In this document: positions 54,684 to 63,713 of the stretch, piece after piece
Numbering within the stretch: the stretch's first letter is position 1
Layout: each line of letters opens with the position of its first letter
Assembly: GCA_013205085.1 (NCBI GenBank)
Contig: JABMLH010000003.1
Location: 434,001-498,000 of the forward strand
Origin: Microbacteriaceae bacterium VKM Ac-2854
GTDB lineage: Bacteria > Actinomycetota > Actinomycetes > Actinomycetales > Microbacteriaceae
Reading direction: 5' to 3'
DNA length: 64,000 bases
Translations under genes and position numbers: made by a program
Notes under the pieces: model-generated
The model's input: the letters and a program-made list of their open reading frames with translations, nothing else
Databases searched by the model: none
Told to the model about the DNA's origin: nothing

Positions 54684-56126
54684 TTAGTAGATCGTGGTGG
54701 CGAGCTGCGGCTTGCCGCTCTCATCCAGCTCGGGGGCGTCGTCCGGACCGGCCTGGGCCGCCTTCTTCAGCAGCTTGAACTCGACGACGGCGAGCGTGCC
54801 GTAGATGGCGGTGAAGGCGATCAGCGAGATCAACACGTCCAGCCCGGTGACGCCGGGCGAGACCGCGTCCTCCGTCTTGAGCAGGCTGAAGACGATCCAG
54901 GGCTGGCGGCCCATCTCGGTGAAGACCCAACCGACGATCATCGCGAACAGCGGCAGCGGGGCGGCCCAGGTCGCGACCCGCCACATCCAGCGCTTGGGCT
55001 CCTTGCCCTGGCGGGTGAACCACAGTCCGGCGACGGCGACGGCGATGCCCGCCATGCCGAGCGCGATCATCCAGCGGAACGACCAGTAGGTGACCCAGAT
55101 GATCGGGGTGTAGTCGCCCGGGCCGTACAGAGTCGTGTACTGCGCCTGCAGGTCGTTGATGCCCTCGACCGTGCCGTCGAAGGTGTGCGTCGAGAGGAAC
55201 GAGAGCAGGTACGGGATCCGGATGGAGAACAACTCGCTGACCCCGTCCGGTGTGCCGAGCGTGAAGATCGAGAACGAGGCGTCCGCACCCGTCGAGGTCT
55301 TGTACAGCGCCTCCGCCGCGGCCATCTTCATCGGCTGGGTGTCGACCATCGCGAGTCCGAGCGAGTCGCCGGTGAGCACCGTGAATCCGCCCGCGATGAT
55401 CATCATCCAGGCTCCGAACTTCAGAGCGGGACGCATGGTCTCGAGGTGCTGGTTCCGCGCCAGGTGGTAGGCCGCGACGCTGATGATCAGGGCGGCCGAG
55501 ACCATGAAACAAGCGAAGATCGTGTGCGGGAAGGCGGCGAGGGCGACCTTGTTGGTCAGCAGCGCCCAGATGTCGGTGAGTTCGGCGCGGCCCTTGGCCT
55601 CGTTGATCTCGAAGCCGACCGGGTTCTGCATGAACGAGTTCGCCGCGATGATGAAGTAGCCCGAGAGGATCGTGCCGAGCGAGACCATCCAGATGCAGAA
55701 CAGGTGCAGCTTCTGCGGCAGCTTGTCCCAGCCGAAGATCCACAGGCCGATGAAGGTCGCCTCCAGGAAGAAGGCGAGCAGGCCCTCGAAGGCGAGCGGG
55801 GCGCCGAAGACGTCGCCGACGAAGCGCGAATAGTCCGACCAGTTCATGCCGAACTGGAACTCCTGCACGATGCCGGTGACCACGCCCATCGCGAAATTGA
55901 TCAGGAAGATCTTGCCGAAGAACTTCGTCAGCTGCAGATAGTGGATCTTGCCGGTACGCACCCAAGCGGATTGGAAGATCGCAATCGTCAAGGCCATTCC
56001 GATCGTGAGGGGCACGAAGAGGAAGTGGTAGACGGTCGTCAATCCGAACTGCCAGCGCGAGAGCAGTAGGGGGTCCAGGAGATCGTTCACGGCTCCGAGC
56101 ATAGTGAGAACGCCGCGCTCGGACAC
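54684..56126 (-). CDS. cydA: Cytochrome bd ubiquinol oxidase subunit I
   Basis: A 480-aa heme-carrying subunit. Conserved features are LSRWQFGLTTVYHFLFVPLTIGMAL (axial His of heme b595 side), GWDKLPQKLHLFCIWMVSLGTILSGYFIIAANSFMQNPVG, the Q-loop region and GRQPWIVFSLLKTEDAVSP. GTG at 56126 has an AGGGA eight bases upstream and is preferred. An ATG eight codons later (56102) lacks a ribosome binding site but is the alternative. It heads the cydABDC operon used under low oxygen; HemW and the CydDC exporter fit with its heme loading. Confidence 0.95.
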   Translation of the reverse strand: MSERGVLTMLGAVNDLLDPLLLSRWQFGLTTVYHFLFVPLTIGMALTIAIFQSAWVRTGKIHYLQLTKFFGKIFLINFAMGVVTGIVQEFQFGMNWSDYSRFVGDVFGAPLAFEGLLAFFLEATFIGLWIFGWDKLPQKLHLFCIWMVSLGTILSGYFIIAANSFMQNPVGFEINEAKGRAELTDIWALLTNKVALAAFPHTIFACFMVSAALIISVAAYHLARNQHLETMRPALKFGAWMMIIAGGFTVLTGDSLGLAMVDTQPMKMAAAEALYKTSTGADASFSIFTLGTPDGVSELFSIRIPYLLSFLSTHTFDGTVEGINDLQAQYTTLYGPGDYTPIIWVTYWSFRWMIALGMAGIAVAVAGLWFTRQGKEPKRWMWRVATWAAPLPLFAMIVGWVFTEMGRQPWIVFSLLKTEDAVSPGVTGLDVLISLIAFTAIYGTLAVVEFKLLKKAAQAGPDDAPELDESGKPQLATTIY

Positions 56127-56230
56127 GGCTGCATCCCTGTGTTTGAGCGGATGTGCGCCGATTGCACGGGGTCACGGAACGGCCGCGGCGACGCTCGCGA
56201 CGACCCCTTCGCTTCGCGTCGAGAGAGTTC

Positions 56231-56246
56231 TTCTCGACGTCGAGAA
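56231..56246. promoter_or_regulatory. Perfect 16-bp palindrome upstream of cydA and the beta-helix gene
   Basis: TTCTCGACGTCGAGAA, fully symmetric, lies 105 bp before the cydA start and about 170 bp before the divergent secreted-protein gene. It has the size of a dimer-binding operator, but I do not recognise the regulator. The rest of this gap (56127-56419) holds no supported gene. Confidence 0.55.
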
Positions 56247-56419
56247 ACGTGCCCGCAGCCGCTCGCGGCGAAACCGCCCTCACCCGATCCGTGCCTTATC
56301 CGGGCGGCATTCCTGCCCTCGTCGAAGCATTGTCGGCAGATTCCCAGCAGATCATCGGAGCTGCACGGCGTTTCACCCGCCGAATTGGTATTGGGGGCCT
56401 CGACGGTTCACCCTTGACT

Positions 56420-58312
56420 GTGAGCGTCGAACCCGAACCTCGTCCACGACCGACCGCTGGGCCCTTCGGCCCCGACCGGCGGGCGATCCTCGCCGCCGTC
56501 CTGGCCGGCGGCGGGATCGCCGTCGGAAGTGTTGCGGCCGCCCCGCGCACCACCGACTCGCCGGCGGTGATCGTCGAGCCGACCATCCCGCCGGGGCTGT
56601 TCTCCACCGCCGACTTCGGTTGCGTTGCGAACGACGACGATCCGGCGACGGCCCTGGCCAACACGGTCGGTCTGCAGTCCGCGATCGACGCGGCGGCGGC
56701 GGTGGGCGGCACGGTCGCGATCCAGACCGGCGTGCTGCACCTCGACGGCGATCCGATCCGCCTACCGTACGGGCGGGTCTCGCTGCTCGGTCTGGGCCGG
56801 GTCACGATGCTCTCGTGGGAGAAGGCGACGGTGCTGACCGAGGGCGCCGTGATCGTCGCGGTCACTCCCGAGACCGCTGAGGAGGCGCGTGCGAGCGGCC
56901 TCGGCCCGCCAGGTGGTGCCGGATGGTGCCGTATCGAGGGCGTGCAGTTCCGCGGGCCCGTCGGCGGCACGGGACTGGACGGCATTCGACTCTCGGCACC
57001 GATCTCGAAGCCGGAGTCGTCGAAGTGGGTGTTCTCCGACTGCGTCTGGGTCGGATTCCGGGTGCAGCAGATCCTGGGCGACGGCGCCTACCTCGTGCGC
57101 CACAACGACTGCATCTACTTCGGCGCGGTCGAGGCCGCCGTCGACTTCGTCGGCGCGGTGAACAGTGGAGAGGGGATGAACTGGACCGGGTGCCTCTTCG
57201 CCGACGTGCAGGCGGAGGGGTCCGCGATCCTGCGGGCGAACACGCTCGCGCCCGTCAGCGAGTCGAACGAGGACGTCGTCGGGTCGATGTACCTCGATGC
57301 GTTCTTCACCGGCTGCTCGTTCGACTACTCCCAACGCGTCCTGGTCGCGCAGTACGGCACCTGGATGTTCACCGACTGCCACTTCGAGAGTTCGTTCGCC
57401 GGGCCCTGGTTCAGCCTCTCGTGTCGCCGGCTGGCGCAGCGGCGCTCACGCCGCACCGTGCTGGTCTTCCACGGCGGTCAGGTGCTGCCGCACTCGGCGG
57501 CGGGCGTGCCGACGCCGAAGACCTACACGGTGATGAGCATCGACGACGACGTCACCGAGCAGACGGCCTCGAATCGACCGACCACGATCGTGGTGGACGC
57601 CGCGCACATGATCAGCGGCGACAGCGCCGAATCGAACATCCGCTGGCTCGACGCCAGCCGCGCTCCCGTGGGCGTCGAGCCGCAAGTCCGCGCGGTCGGC
57701 GCCGTCACCGGTGGATGGGATCGCAGCAACCGGGTCGAGACCCTCGGCAACGCCTGGGGTCCGGCCTTCAGCGTGCTGCGCAACTCCGGCTTCGACGATG
57801 ATCAGCCGCTCTGGGACGTCACCGATCCGGGGCGGGTGCAGCTGCTGTACGGCTGGTGCCTCGGTCGCAGCGAGCGCTCGAAGTGGCTCACGGTTCGCGC
57901 CGATACGGAGACGAAACTGTACGGCGCCCGCTCGATGCGATTCGACGCCGCAGCCGACACCCGCGCGGTGATGCTCGAGCAGTTCGCCCAGGTCGAGGGC
58001 GGGCGGCAGCTCACCGTCGCGATCACCGATCGGATGGGCGCGGCGACGGGTTCCTACGACGTGACGGTGCAGCAGTTCGATGCGAGCGGCGCTGCGCTCT
58101 CGGTGCCGAGCCTGAACGGTACCCGGATCGTCGCGACGGAACTGGAGACGATCCGCTTCGAACAGCCCCTCGACGCGACGACCGACACCTGGCGCACACG
58201 CGGCGGCGGCATGATGCTGGACCGCGCGACAAGCTTCGTGCGCATCCGTCTGGTCGGCGCGTTCGAGGGCACGCTCTGGTTGGACCAGGTCGAGGCGGTC
58301 CAGCCGCTCTGA
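56420..58312 (+). CDS. Tat-exported pectate-lyase-like beta-helix protein
   Basis: A 630-aa secreted protein. The proposed N-terminus has a Pro-rich lead, a twin-arginine pair (R20-R21 in FGPDRRAILAAVLAGGG), and an Ala-rich hydrophobic core ending near SVAAAP. The mature part opens with FSTADFGCVANDDDPATALANTVGLQSAIDAAAAVGGTVAIQTG, the start of the Pectate_lyase_3/GH28-like right-handed beta-helix. The last 200 residues (LRNSGFDDDQPLWDVTDP ... LWLDQVEAVQPL) look like a carbohydrate-binding jelly roll. GTG 56420 is chosen to give a normal-length Tat signal; a longer start is possible. It faces a GH3 gene, suggesting polysaccharide use. No catalytic residues can be assigned. Confidence 0.75.
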   Translation: MSVEPEPRPRPTAGPFGPDRRAILAAVLAGGGIAVGSVAAAPRTTDSPAVIVEPTIPPGLFSTADFGCVANDDDPATALANTVGLQSAIDAAAAVGGTVAIQTGVLHLDGDPIRLPYGRVSLLGLGRVTMLSWEKATVLTEGAVIVAVTPETAEEARASGLGPPGGAGWCRIEGVQFRGPVGGTGLDGIRLSAPISKPESSKWVFSDCVWVGFRVQQILGDGAYLVRHNDCIYFGAVEAAVDFVGAVNSGEGMNWTGCLFADVQAEGSAILRANTLAPVSESNEDVVGSMYLDAFFTGCSFDYSQRVLVAQYGTWMFTDCHFESSFAGPWFSLSCRRLAQRRSRRTVLVFHGGQVLPHSAAGVPTPKTYTVMSIDDDVTEQTASNRPTTIVVDAAHMISGDSAESNIRWLDASRAPVGVEPQVRAVGAVTGGWDRSNRVETLGNAWGPAFSVLRNSGFDDDQPLWDVTDPGRVQLLYGWCLGRSERSKWLTVRADTETKLYGARSMRFDAAADTRAVMLEQFAQVEGGRQLTVAITDRMGAATGSYDVTVQQFDASGAALSVPSLNGTRIVATELETIRFEQPLDATTDTWRTRGGGMMLDRATSFVRIRLVGAFEGTLWLDQVEAVQPL

Positions 58313-58329
58313 CGCCGACGTGACGGCGG

Positions 58330-58357
58330 ACGGCCCCGGGATCCCTCCCGGGGCCGT
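58330..58357. terminator. Bidirectional terminator hairpin
   Basis: ACGGCCCCGGG and its exact complement around a 6-base loop, between the convergent beta-helix and GH3 genes. The stem is very stable; no long T-run follows. Confidence 0.85.
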
Positions 58358-58382
58358 TCGGCGGATCAGCTCACCCGACGGG

Positions 58383-60860
58383 TCAGACGAGGGCCGAGGC
58401 CGCCGTGAGCACCACCTCGCCGCTGAGCGCGAGCTCGTCGCTCGCGGTGCCCACCTGCACGGTGAAGGCGCCCGGCTCGTACTGCCAGCCCGCATCCCAG
58501 TTCGCGAAGGCGCGCGCGGGCACCGTGACCGTGACGACACGGCTCTCGCCCGCACCGAGGGTGACGGGCGCGAATCCGGCAAGCCACAGCGCCGGCCGCT
58601 CGATCGCCGTTTCCGCCCGCGAGAGGTAGACCTGCACGACCTGCTTGCCGGCACGCTCGCCGGTGTTGGCGACGGTCAGCTCGACGGCCACCTCGCCGCT
58701 CGGGTCGATCGAGTCGGTCACCGAGAGTGCGGACAGCTGCCACGAGGTGTAGCCGAGGCCGTGACCGAAGGCGTACGCGGGCGTTGTGCCCGCCTTCAGC
58801 CAGGCCTTGTAGCCGATGTGGATGCCCTCGTCGTAACGGACGACGCCGTCGACGGGAGTGACGTCGATGACCGGCACGTCCGACTCCTCGGCCGCCCAGG
58901 TCGTGGGCAGGCGTCCGCCCGGCTCCACCTGTCCGCTGATCATGTCGGCGATCGCATTGCCGAACTCCTGTCCACCGAAGTAGCCCAGCAGGATCGCGGC
59001 GACGTCGTCGCGCCAGAGCAGCAGGACGGGAGATCCGGCGTTAACGATCACCACGGTGCGCGGGTTCGCCGCGACGACGGCCGCGACCAGCTCGTCCTGA
59101 CGGCCCGGCAGGGCGAGGTTCTCGCGGTCGAAGCCCTCCGACTCGACCTTGGAGTTGGTGCCGACGACGAGCACAACGGCCTCGGCAGCCTTCGCCGCCT
59201 CGACCGCCTCCGCGATCAGCGCGTCGCCGCGCGCCGCATCCGGCTCGATACCGATCGTGACCAGCACGGCGCCGGCCAGCGCGCTGCCGTCGGACTCGAT
59301 GCTGCGCACGACGCGCACGTCGCGGGGCTGGCCGGCGACGAACTCGACCGCGGCGCTCGCCGACGGCGGGGCCAGCAGTCCGGCACCGAGTTCCTCGCCC
59401 TCGTCGACGATCGTCTCGTTCACGATCTGCTCGCCGTCCAGGTAGACCTCGACGTGGCCGAGGGTACTGGCGCCCAGCAGGGCCGTGCCGGTCTCGTCGG
59501 GCGTGTAGCGGAAGGTGACCTCGAGACGCTCCGACTCCTGGGTGGGCGCGTTGCCGAGCCAGACCAGCTGGGTGGCCTTGCGGTGCTCATCCAGCAGCAC
59601 GGTGCCGTCGGCCGCGATGAACTGCGCGCGGACGCCGGGCTCGCCGGAGACCGGGTGCGCGACCTGGCTCAGCGGCAGCTCCGAGACGCCCTCCTGCACC
59701 ACCGCGCCCAGCGCGTAGCTGAAGCTGGTGTCGGGGAAGGCCGCGACGAGACCCTCGAACGGCGAGACGACCTTCTCCGGAACGACGGTGGCGCTGCCGC
59801 CGCCCTGCGTGCGGGCCTGCTTCGCGTTCTGGCCGATCACGGCGACCGTGCTCGGAGCCGCAGTCCACGGCAGCTCGCCGGCGTTCTTCAGCAGCACGGA
59901 TCCGGCGGCGGCGGCCTCGCGCGCGAACGCGACGCCGTCCTCCACGTGAGTCGGTTCGACCGAGACTCCGGTGATGCCCTCGATGGCCCCGATGCGCGCC
60001 GCGAGGCGCAGGATGCGCTCGATCTTGCGGTCGACGGCGGATTCGGCGATCGTACCCTCGCGCACGGCGGCGACCAGCGCCTCGCCCCAGGGGCCGGCCG
60101 GACCGGGGAAGACGAGATCCTGGGCGGCGGCCGCGCTGGCCAGCGAACGCACCGCCGTCCAGTCGCTGATCACCACGCCGTCGAAACCCCACTCGGAGTT
60201 CAACGGCGTCTCCAGGAGGTCGTTCTCGGTTGCGGTGGTGCCGTTGATCGAGTTGTAGGCACTCATCACCAGCCAGGCGCGCGCCTCGACGACCGACTTC
60301 TCGAACGCGAGCAGGTAGAGCTCGCGCAAAGCGCGGTCGCTCACTTCGACGTTCGCCGTGAAGCGCTGCGTCTCGAAGTCGTTCGCGATGTAGTGCTTCG
60401 GCGTCGCGCCGACGCCGTTCTCCTGCACGCCCTCGACGTACGCCGCCGCGAGGTCGGCGGTGAGTACAGGGTCTTCGGAGAAGGCCTCGAAGTGGCGGCC
60501 GCCCAGGGGCGAGCGGTGCAGGTTGATGGTCGGGCCGAGCACGACGTCGACGCCCTTGCGGCGCGCCTCCACGGCGGACGCGTTGCCGTAGCGTCGCGCG
60601 ATCGCCGGGTCCCAGCTGGAGGAGAGGGCCGTGCCGGAGGGCAGGTTGAGCGACGGGTCGCGCTCGTCCCAGAACTCGCCGCGTACGCCGGACGGGCCGT
60701 CGGAGACGAGGATGCGGCGCAGGCCGATCTTCTCCATCGGCCAGCTGGTCCAGAAGTCGCGGGAGGTGAGCAGCTGCACCTTCTCCTCGAGGGTGAGCGT
60801 GGCGGCCAGCTCGGCGACGTGCGCCTCGGCCTCCGGAGTGTCCGCGTGCAGATCTGTCAC
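58383..60860 (-). CDS. Glycoside hydrolase family 3 (beta-glucosidase-like)
   Basis: An 825-aa GH3 enzyme. The (beta/alpha)8 domain contains LVSDGPSGVRGE, the KHYIAND substrate/His region (K155-H156) and nucleophile D233 in GVVISDWTAV. The second alpha/beta domain has SVLLKNAGELPW and VLVVGTNSKVESEGFDREN. An inserted PA14-like domain spans roughly residues 400-530, and a fibronectin-III-like domain ends the chain. There is no signal peptide, so it acts inside the cell on imported glycosides. The start is GTG 60860, with AGGAAAGGA upstream. It is divergent from a TetR gene, probably its repressor. Sugar specificity is unknown. Confidence 0.94.
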   Translation of the reverse strand: MTDLHADTPEAEAHVAELAATLTLEEKVQLLTSRDFWTSWPMEKIGLRRILVSDGPSGVRGEFWDERDPSLNLPSGTALSSSWDPAIARRYGNASAVEARRKGVDVVLGPTINLHRSPLGGRHFEAFSEDPVLTADLAAAYVEGVQENGVGATPKHYIANDFETQRFTANVEVSDRALRELYLLAFEKSVVEARAWLVMSAYNSINGTTATENDLLETPLNSEWGFDGVVISDWTAVRSLASAAAAQDLVFPGPAGPWGEALVAAVREGTIAESAVDRKIERILRLAARIGAIEGITGVSVEPTHVEDGVAFAREAAAAGSVLLKNAGELPWTAAPSTVAVIGQNAKQARTQGGGSATVVPEKVVSPFEGLVAAFPDTSFSYALGAVVQEGVSELPLSQVAHPVSGEPGVRAQFIAADGTVLLDEHRKATQLVWLGNAPTQESERLEVTFRYTPDETGTALLGASTLGHVEVYLDGEQIVNETIVDEGEELGAGLLAPPSASAAVEFVAGQPRDVRVVRSIESDGSALAGAVLVTIGIEPDAARGDALIAEAVEAAKAAEAVVLVVGTNSKVESEGFDRENLALPGRQDELVAAVVAANPRTVVIVNAGSPVLLLWRDDVAAILLGYFGGQEFGNAIADMISGQVEPGGRLPTTWAAEESDVPVIDVTPVDGVVRYDEGIHIGYKAWLKAGTTPAYAFGHGLGYTSWQLSALSVTDSIDPSGEVAVELTVANTGERAGKQVVQVYLSRAETAIERPALWLAGFAPVTLGAGESRVVTVTVPARAFANWDAGWQYEPGAFTVQVGTASDELALSGEVVLTAASALV

Positions 60861-60933
60861 GATCGTTCCTTTCCTGGGTCGACATCGACCCTCGTCCTGC
60901 CGTCATCGGCGCTGCTGCCGACGATAACACCAG

Positions 60934-60954
60934 AAACTGACTGTCGGTAGGTTT
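60934..60954. promoter_or_regulatory. Putative TetR operator
   Basis: An imperfect 21-bp dyad, AAACTGACTGTC and GGTAGGTTT (14 of 21 positions symmetric), lies between the divergent GH3 and TetR genes. Its CTGAC/GGTAG core resembles the CCGAC-type half sites of many actinobacterial TetR regulators. Binding is inferred. Confidence 0.55.
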
Positions 60955-61045
60955 TTTATCATCGGATCCGCTCCGGGTTCGATCAGGGTTCGCTCGGTGC
61001 CCTCCCGGATCGGCTCCTCAGCAAGCTGCCTCTACGATCACTCTT

Positions 61046-61618
61046 ATGCCGAGCAAAGGTTCGTACGCCAAGGGAGTCGCGAAGCGCGAGGAGATTCTGC
61101 AGACCGCACTGGAGGTGTTCTCCCGTCAGGGATACCGCAAGGCGTCGTTGCGGGAGATCTCCGAGGCGGTCGGGCTCACCCAGGCGGGATTGCTGCACTA
61201 CTTCGAATCGAAGGAGGAGCTGTTCGCCGAGGTGCTGCGCAAGCGCGACGAGGCCGACCTCGGCTCCTTCGAGGAGGCGGATGCCGTCGACAGCTTCGTC
61301 GAGGTGATCCGGCACAACAGCGAGGTGCCCGGCCTGGTGCACCTGTACGCGACGCTGTCGGCGGAGGGCACCGACGCGGCGCATCCGGCCCACCAGTACT
61401 TCATCGATCGGTACCAGCTCTCGATCGGCATCATGCTCGAGCGCGTGCGCGCGGGCCAGGCGGACGGCACGATCGCCGCCGACCTCGATGCCGAGGCCGT
61501 CGCGCGGATGATGATCGCGATCGCCGACGGCATGCAGGTGCAGTGGCTGCTGAACGAGGACGTCGACATGGGCACGATCGTCGAGTCCTTCTGGTCGCTG
61601 CTGCATCGCGTTCGCTGA
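61046..61618 (+). CDS. TetR-family transcriptional regulator
   Basis: A 190-aa TetR regulator. The N-terminal DNA-binding domain reads KREEILQTALEVFSRQGYRKASLREISEAVGLTQAGLLHYFESKEELFAEVLRKRDE (HTH about residues 13-60). The C-terminal ligand-binding domain is helical, ending in WLLNEDVDMGTIVESFWSLL. It is divergent from the GH3 gene with a dyad between them, so it most likely represses that gene and responds to a sugar-related ligand. The DedA gene follows after 16 bp and may be cotranscribed. Confidence 0.93.
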   Translation: MPSKGSYAKGVAKREEILQTALEVFSRQGYRKASLREISEAVGLTQAGLLHYFESKEELFAEVLRKRDEADLGSFEEADAVDSFVEVIRHNSEVPGLVHLYATLSAEGTDAAHPAHQYFIDRYQLSIGIMLERVRAGQADGTIAADLDAEAVARMMIAIADGMQVQWLLNEDVDMGTIVESFWSLLHRVR

Positions 61619-61634
61619 ACAACACGGATCCGCC

Positions 61635-62291
61635 ATGAACGAAGCACTCTCCGCCATCCTCGCGTTCGTCGTCAGCGTGCCGCCGGTCTGGCGCACGCTT
61701 CTGGCGGGCGTGGGCATCTTCGCGGAGACGACGATCCTGGCCGGGTTCATCGTCCCCGGCGACACGATCGTGATCGTCACGGCGACCGGCGTCACCTCGC
61801 CGTGGCAGTACGCGGCGCTCGTGGTCACGGTCATCGTCGGCGCCCTTTGCGGTGAGTCGCTCGGCTTCGCGCTCGGACGCTGGTTCGGCCCGAAGATCCG
61901 CGCCTCGCGCCTGGGCGCCCGGGTGGGCGAGAAGAACTGGATCCGTGCCGAGCGCTACCTCGCCCGCCGCGGTGGCATCGCCGTGTTCCTCTCCCGTTTC
62001 CTGCCGGTGCTGCACTCGCTGATCCCGCTCACCGTCGGGATGAGCCCCATGCGGTACCGCACGTTCATGGCGTGGACGACCCCGGCGTGCGTGATCTGGG
62101 CGTTCGCCTACGTCTCCGTCGGCGCGCTGGCCGCCGGCAGCTACCGCGAGCTCTCCGACCAGTTGCACTACGCGGGCTACATCTTCGCCGGCATCATCGT
62201 GGCGTTCGTCATCGTGATCGTGATCGTGAAGTGGCTGCTCGGTCGCGCCGAGAAGCGCCACATGAGCGACGAGAGCTCGGACGCGGACTGA
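61635..62291 (+). CDS. DedA-family membrane protein
   Basis: A 218-aa polytopic protein of the DedA (SNARE-associated/VTT) superfamily. Diagnostic blocks are FAETTILAGFIVPGDTIVIV, GALCGESLGFALGRWFG, and FLSRFLPVLHSLIPLTVGMSPMRYRTFMAWTTPACVIWAF (the conserved R of the FxxRF motif). Family members act in membrane lipid carrier recycling and proton-dependent processes. It follows the TetR gene by 16 bp. Confidence 0.93.
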   Translation: MNEALSAILAFVVSVPPVWRTLLAGVGIFAETTILAGFIVPGDTIVIVTATGVTSPWQYAALVVTVIVGALCGESLGFALGRWFGPKIRASRLGARVGEKNWIRAERYLARRGGIAVFLSRFLPVLHSLIPLTVGMSPMRYRTFMAWTTPACVIWAFAYVSVGALAAGSYRELSDQLHYAGYIFAGIIVAFVIVIVIVKWLLGRAEKRHMSDESSDAD

Positions 62292-62302
62292 GCCCACCCT
62301 CC

Positions 62303-62397
62303 GCTGATCGCGCCCGCCCTCGCTGATCGACTCAGCCCCCGCTGATCGTGCCCGACTCCGCTGATCGAGCCGGCCCCCGCTGATCGAGCCTGCCGAG
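62303..62397. repeat. Five-copy 19-bp tandem repeat
   Basis: GCTGATCG begins at 62303, 62322, 62341, 62360 and 62379, exactly 19 bp apart. The 11 bases after it vary around NGCCNGCCCNC. The array lies between the convergent DedA and SDR genes. The unit is too short and uniform for a CRISPR. Confidence 0.85.
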
Positions 62398-62414
62398 ATC
62401 ACACGACCCGAGCC

Positions 62415-63089
62415 TCAGAACGCCGAACTCGGCAGGTCGCGCTCCCCCGTCTCGATGCCGTGCACGATCCGAGCCGCCACCGCGTCCGGGTCCAGCGCCG
62501 CGCCGAAGCGGGGCGCCACACCGGCGATCGGATGCTCGGAGAGTGCCGTCGCCGTGTGCCCGGGCCGAGCGTCGAGGTAGCGGATCCCGGCACGCCGGTG
62601 CTCCCGCGCGACGGCGGCGATGAACGCCGCCAGCGCCGCCTTCGACGCGGAGTACGCGGCGAGCCCGGCCGTCGGCGTCTCGGCGACGACGCCGCTGATG
62701 GTCAGCACGAACGGATGCCGACCCTCGGTGGCCGAGGCCAGCAGCGCGGGGTGCGCGGCGCGGATCAACCGGATCGGCGCGACCGCATTCGTCTCGAACA
62801 GTTCCGCGAGCGCGTCGTCGGCGATCTCCTCCGCCGGACCGAAGGCGACGACTCCCGACGCGATCACCACGCCGTCCAGCCGGCCGTGCGCGGAGAGCGC
62901 GGCCGCGACGAGGGAGCCGGGACCATCGACGCTCCGCAGTTCCGCGAGATACGCCCCGTCGCCGTACAAACCGGCTCTGCCCGCGCGCACTACATCCGCG
63001 CCATGCTGCACGAGCAACGCCGCGATACGGGAGCCGAGCCCGCCCGAGGCACCGACGACCAGGACGACGGATCCGCTCACTGCGCTCAT
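62415..63089 (-). CDS. Short-chain dehydrogenase/reductase
   Basis: A 224-aa classical SDR. The cofactor motif is GASGGLGSRIA near the N-terminus. The catalytic Ser and YxxxK lie in LTISG and AYSASKAALAAFI, and ASGVVAFGP corresponds to the NNAG region. Shorter than most classical SDRs at about 225 residues, it ends ERDLPSSAF. Substrate cannot be told. It lies 51 bp after the Nudix gene on the same strand. Confidence 0.92.
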   Translation of the reverse strand: MSAVSGSVVLVVGASGGLGSRIAALLVQHGADVVRAGRAGLYGDGAYLAELRSVDGPGSLVAAALSAHGRLDGVVIASGVVAFGPAEEIADDALAELFETNAVAPIRLIRAAHPALLASATEGRHPFVLTISGVVAETPTAGLAAYSASKAALAAFIAAVAREHRRAGIRYLDARPGHTATALSEHPIAGVAPRFGAALDPDAVAARIVHGIETGERDLPSSAF

Positions 63090-63140
63090 GCTCGGAGCGT
63101 AGCCCGGCGTCGACCGGAGGCCGAGGGCTTGCGTCGTGGC

Positions 63141-63695
63141 TCAGCCCGCGCCGAGCGGCGGAAGAAGTCCCCGTGCCCCGGCCATCGACCGAGCGATCAG
63201 CAGGGCAGGATCGACCACCTCGCCTCCGAGGATGAGGGCGTCGAGTTCGGCGACGGCCAGCTCGACGAGGTGCACCTGCTCGGCCGGGTCGGAGTCGTCG
63301 CGCCGCGCCGGCGCGGTCGCGGTGGCGACGAACAGGTGCGACGCCCAGGCCGAGCGGCCGGGGTTCGGGAAGAAGGTGTGCAGCGGCGCGAGGTCGAGCG
63401 GCTCCATGCCGAGTTCCTCCCGGCATTCGCGGGCGGCGGCGAGCCGCGGTTCTTCGCCGGTGTCGCCGGCGCCTCCCGGCAGGTTCAGGATCCACCGGTC
63501 GATCGCGTAGCGGTATTCGCGCGCCAGCACGAGGCGGTCACCGCGGATCAGGAGCACCGCGACGGCGTACGGGATGCTCCTATCCACCTCGAACCGGGTC
63601 CGCTCCCCCGTCGGCAGCTCGACCTCGTGCTCCTCGATGCGCATCCGCCCGCGGTACACCTCGCGGCGGCGCAGGGTGACCCAGTTCTCCGACAT
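63141..63695 (-). CDS. Nudix hydrolase (ADP-ribose pyrophosphatase-like)
   Basis: A 184-aa Nudix enzyme. The Nudix box is GAGDTGEEPRLAAARECREELG (GX5EX7REUXEEXGU). Upstream LVLAREYRYAIDRWILNLPGG is the arrangement typical of ADP-sugar pyrophosphatases (NudF type). ATG 63695 gives MSENWVTLRRREVYRGRMRIEEHEVELPTG, also usual for that group. It hydrolyses a nucleoside diphosphate linked to another moiety; ADP-ribose is the best guess. Confidence 0.92.
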   Translation of the reverse strand: MSENWVTLRRREVYRGRMRIEEHEVELPTGERTRFEVDRSIPYAVAVLLIRGDRLVLAREYRYAIDRWILNLPGGAGDTGEEPRLAAARECREELGMEPLDLAPLHTFFPNPGRSAWASHLFVATATAPARRDDSDPAEQVHLVELAVAELDALILGGEVVDPALLIARSMAGARGLLPPLGAG

Positions 63696-63713
63696 CCGTG
63701 CAGCCTACGACGA

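Noticed and set aside
56104-56419. Extension of the beta-helix protein start to 56153.
   Set aside because: This would put about 90 Arg-rich residues before the Tat signal; a normal signal is obtained from GTG 56420.
62303-62397. CRISPR-like array.
   Set aside because: The period is 19 bp with no unique spacers and no cas genes nearby; it is a simple tandem repeat.
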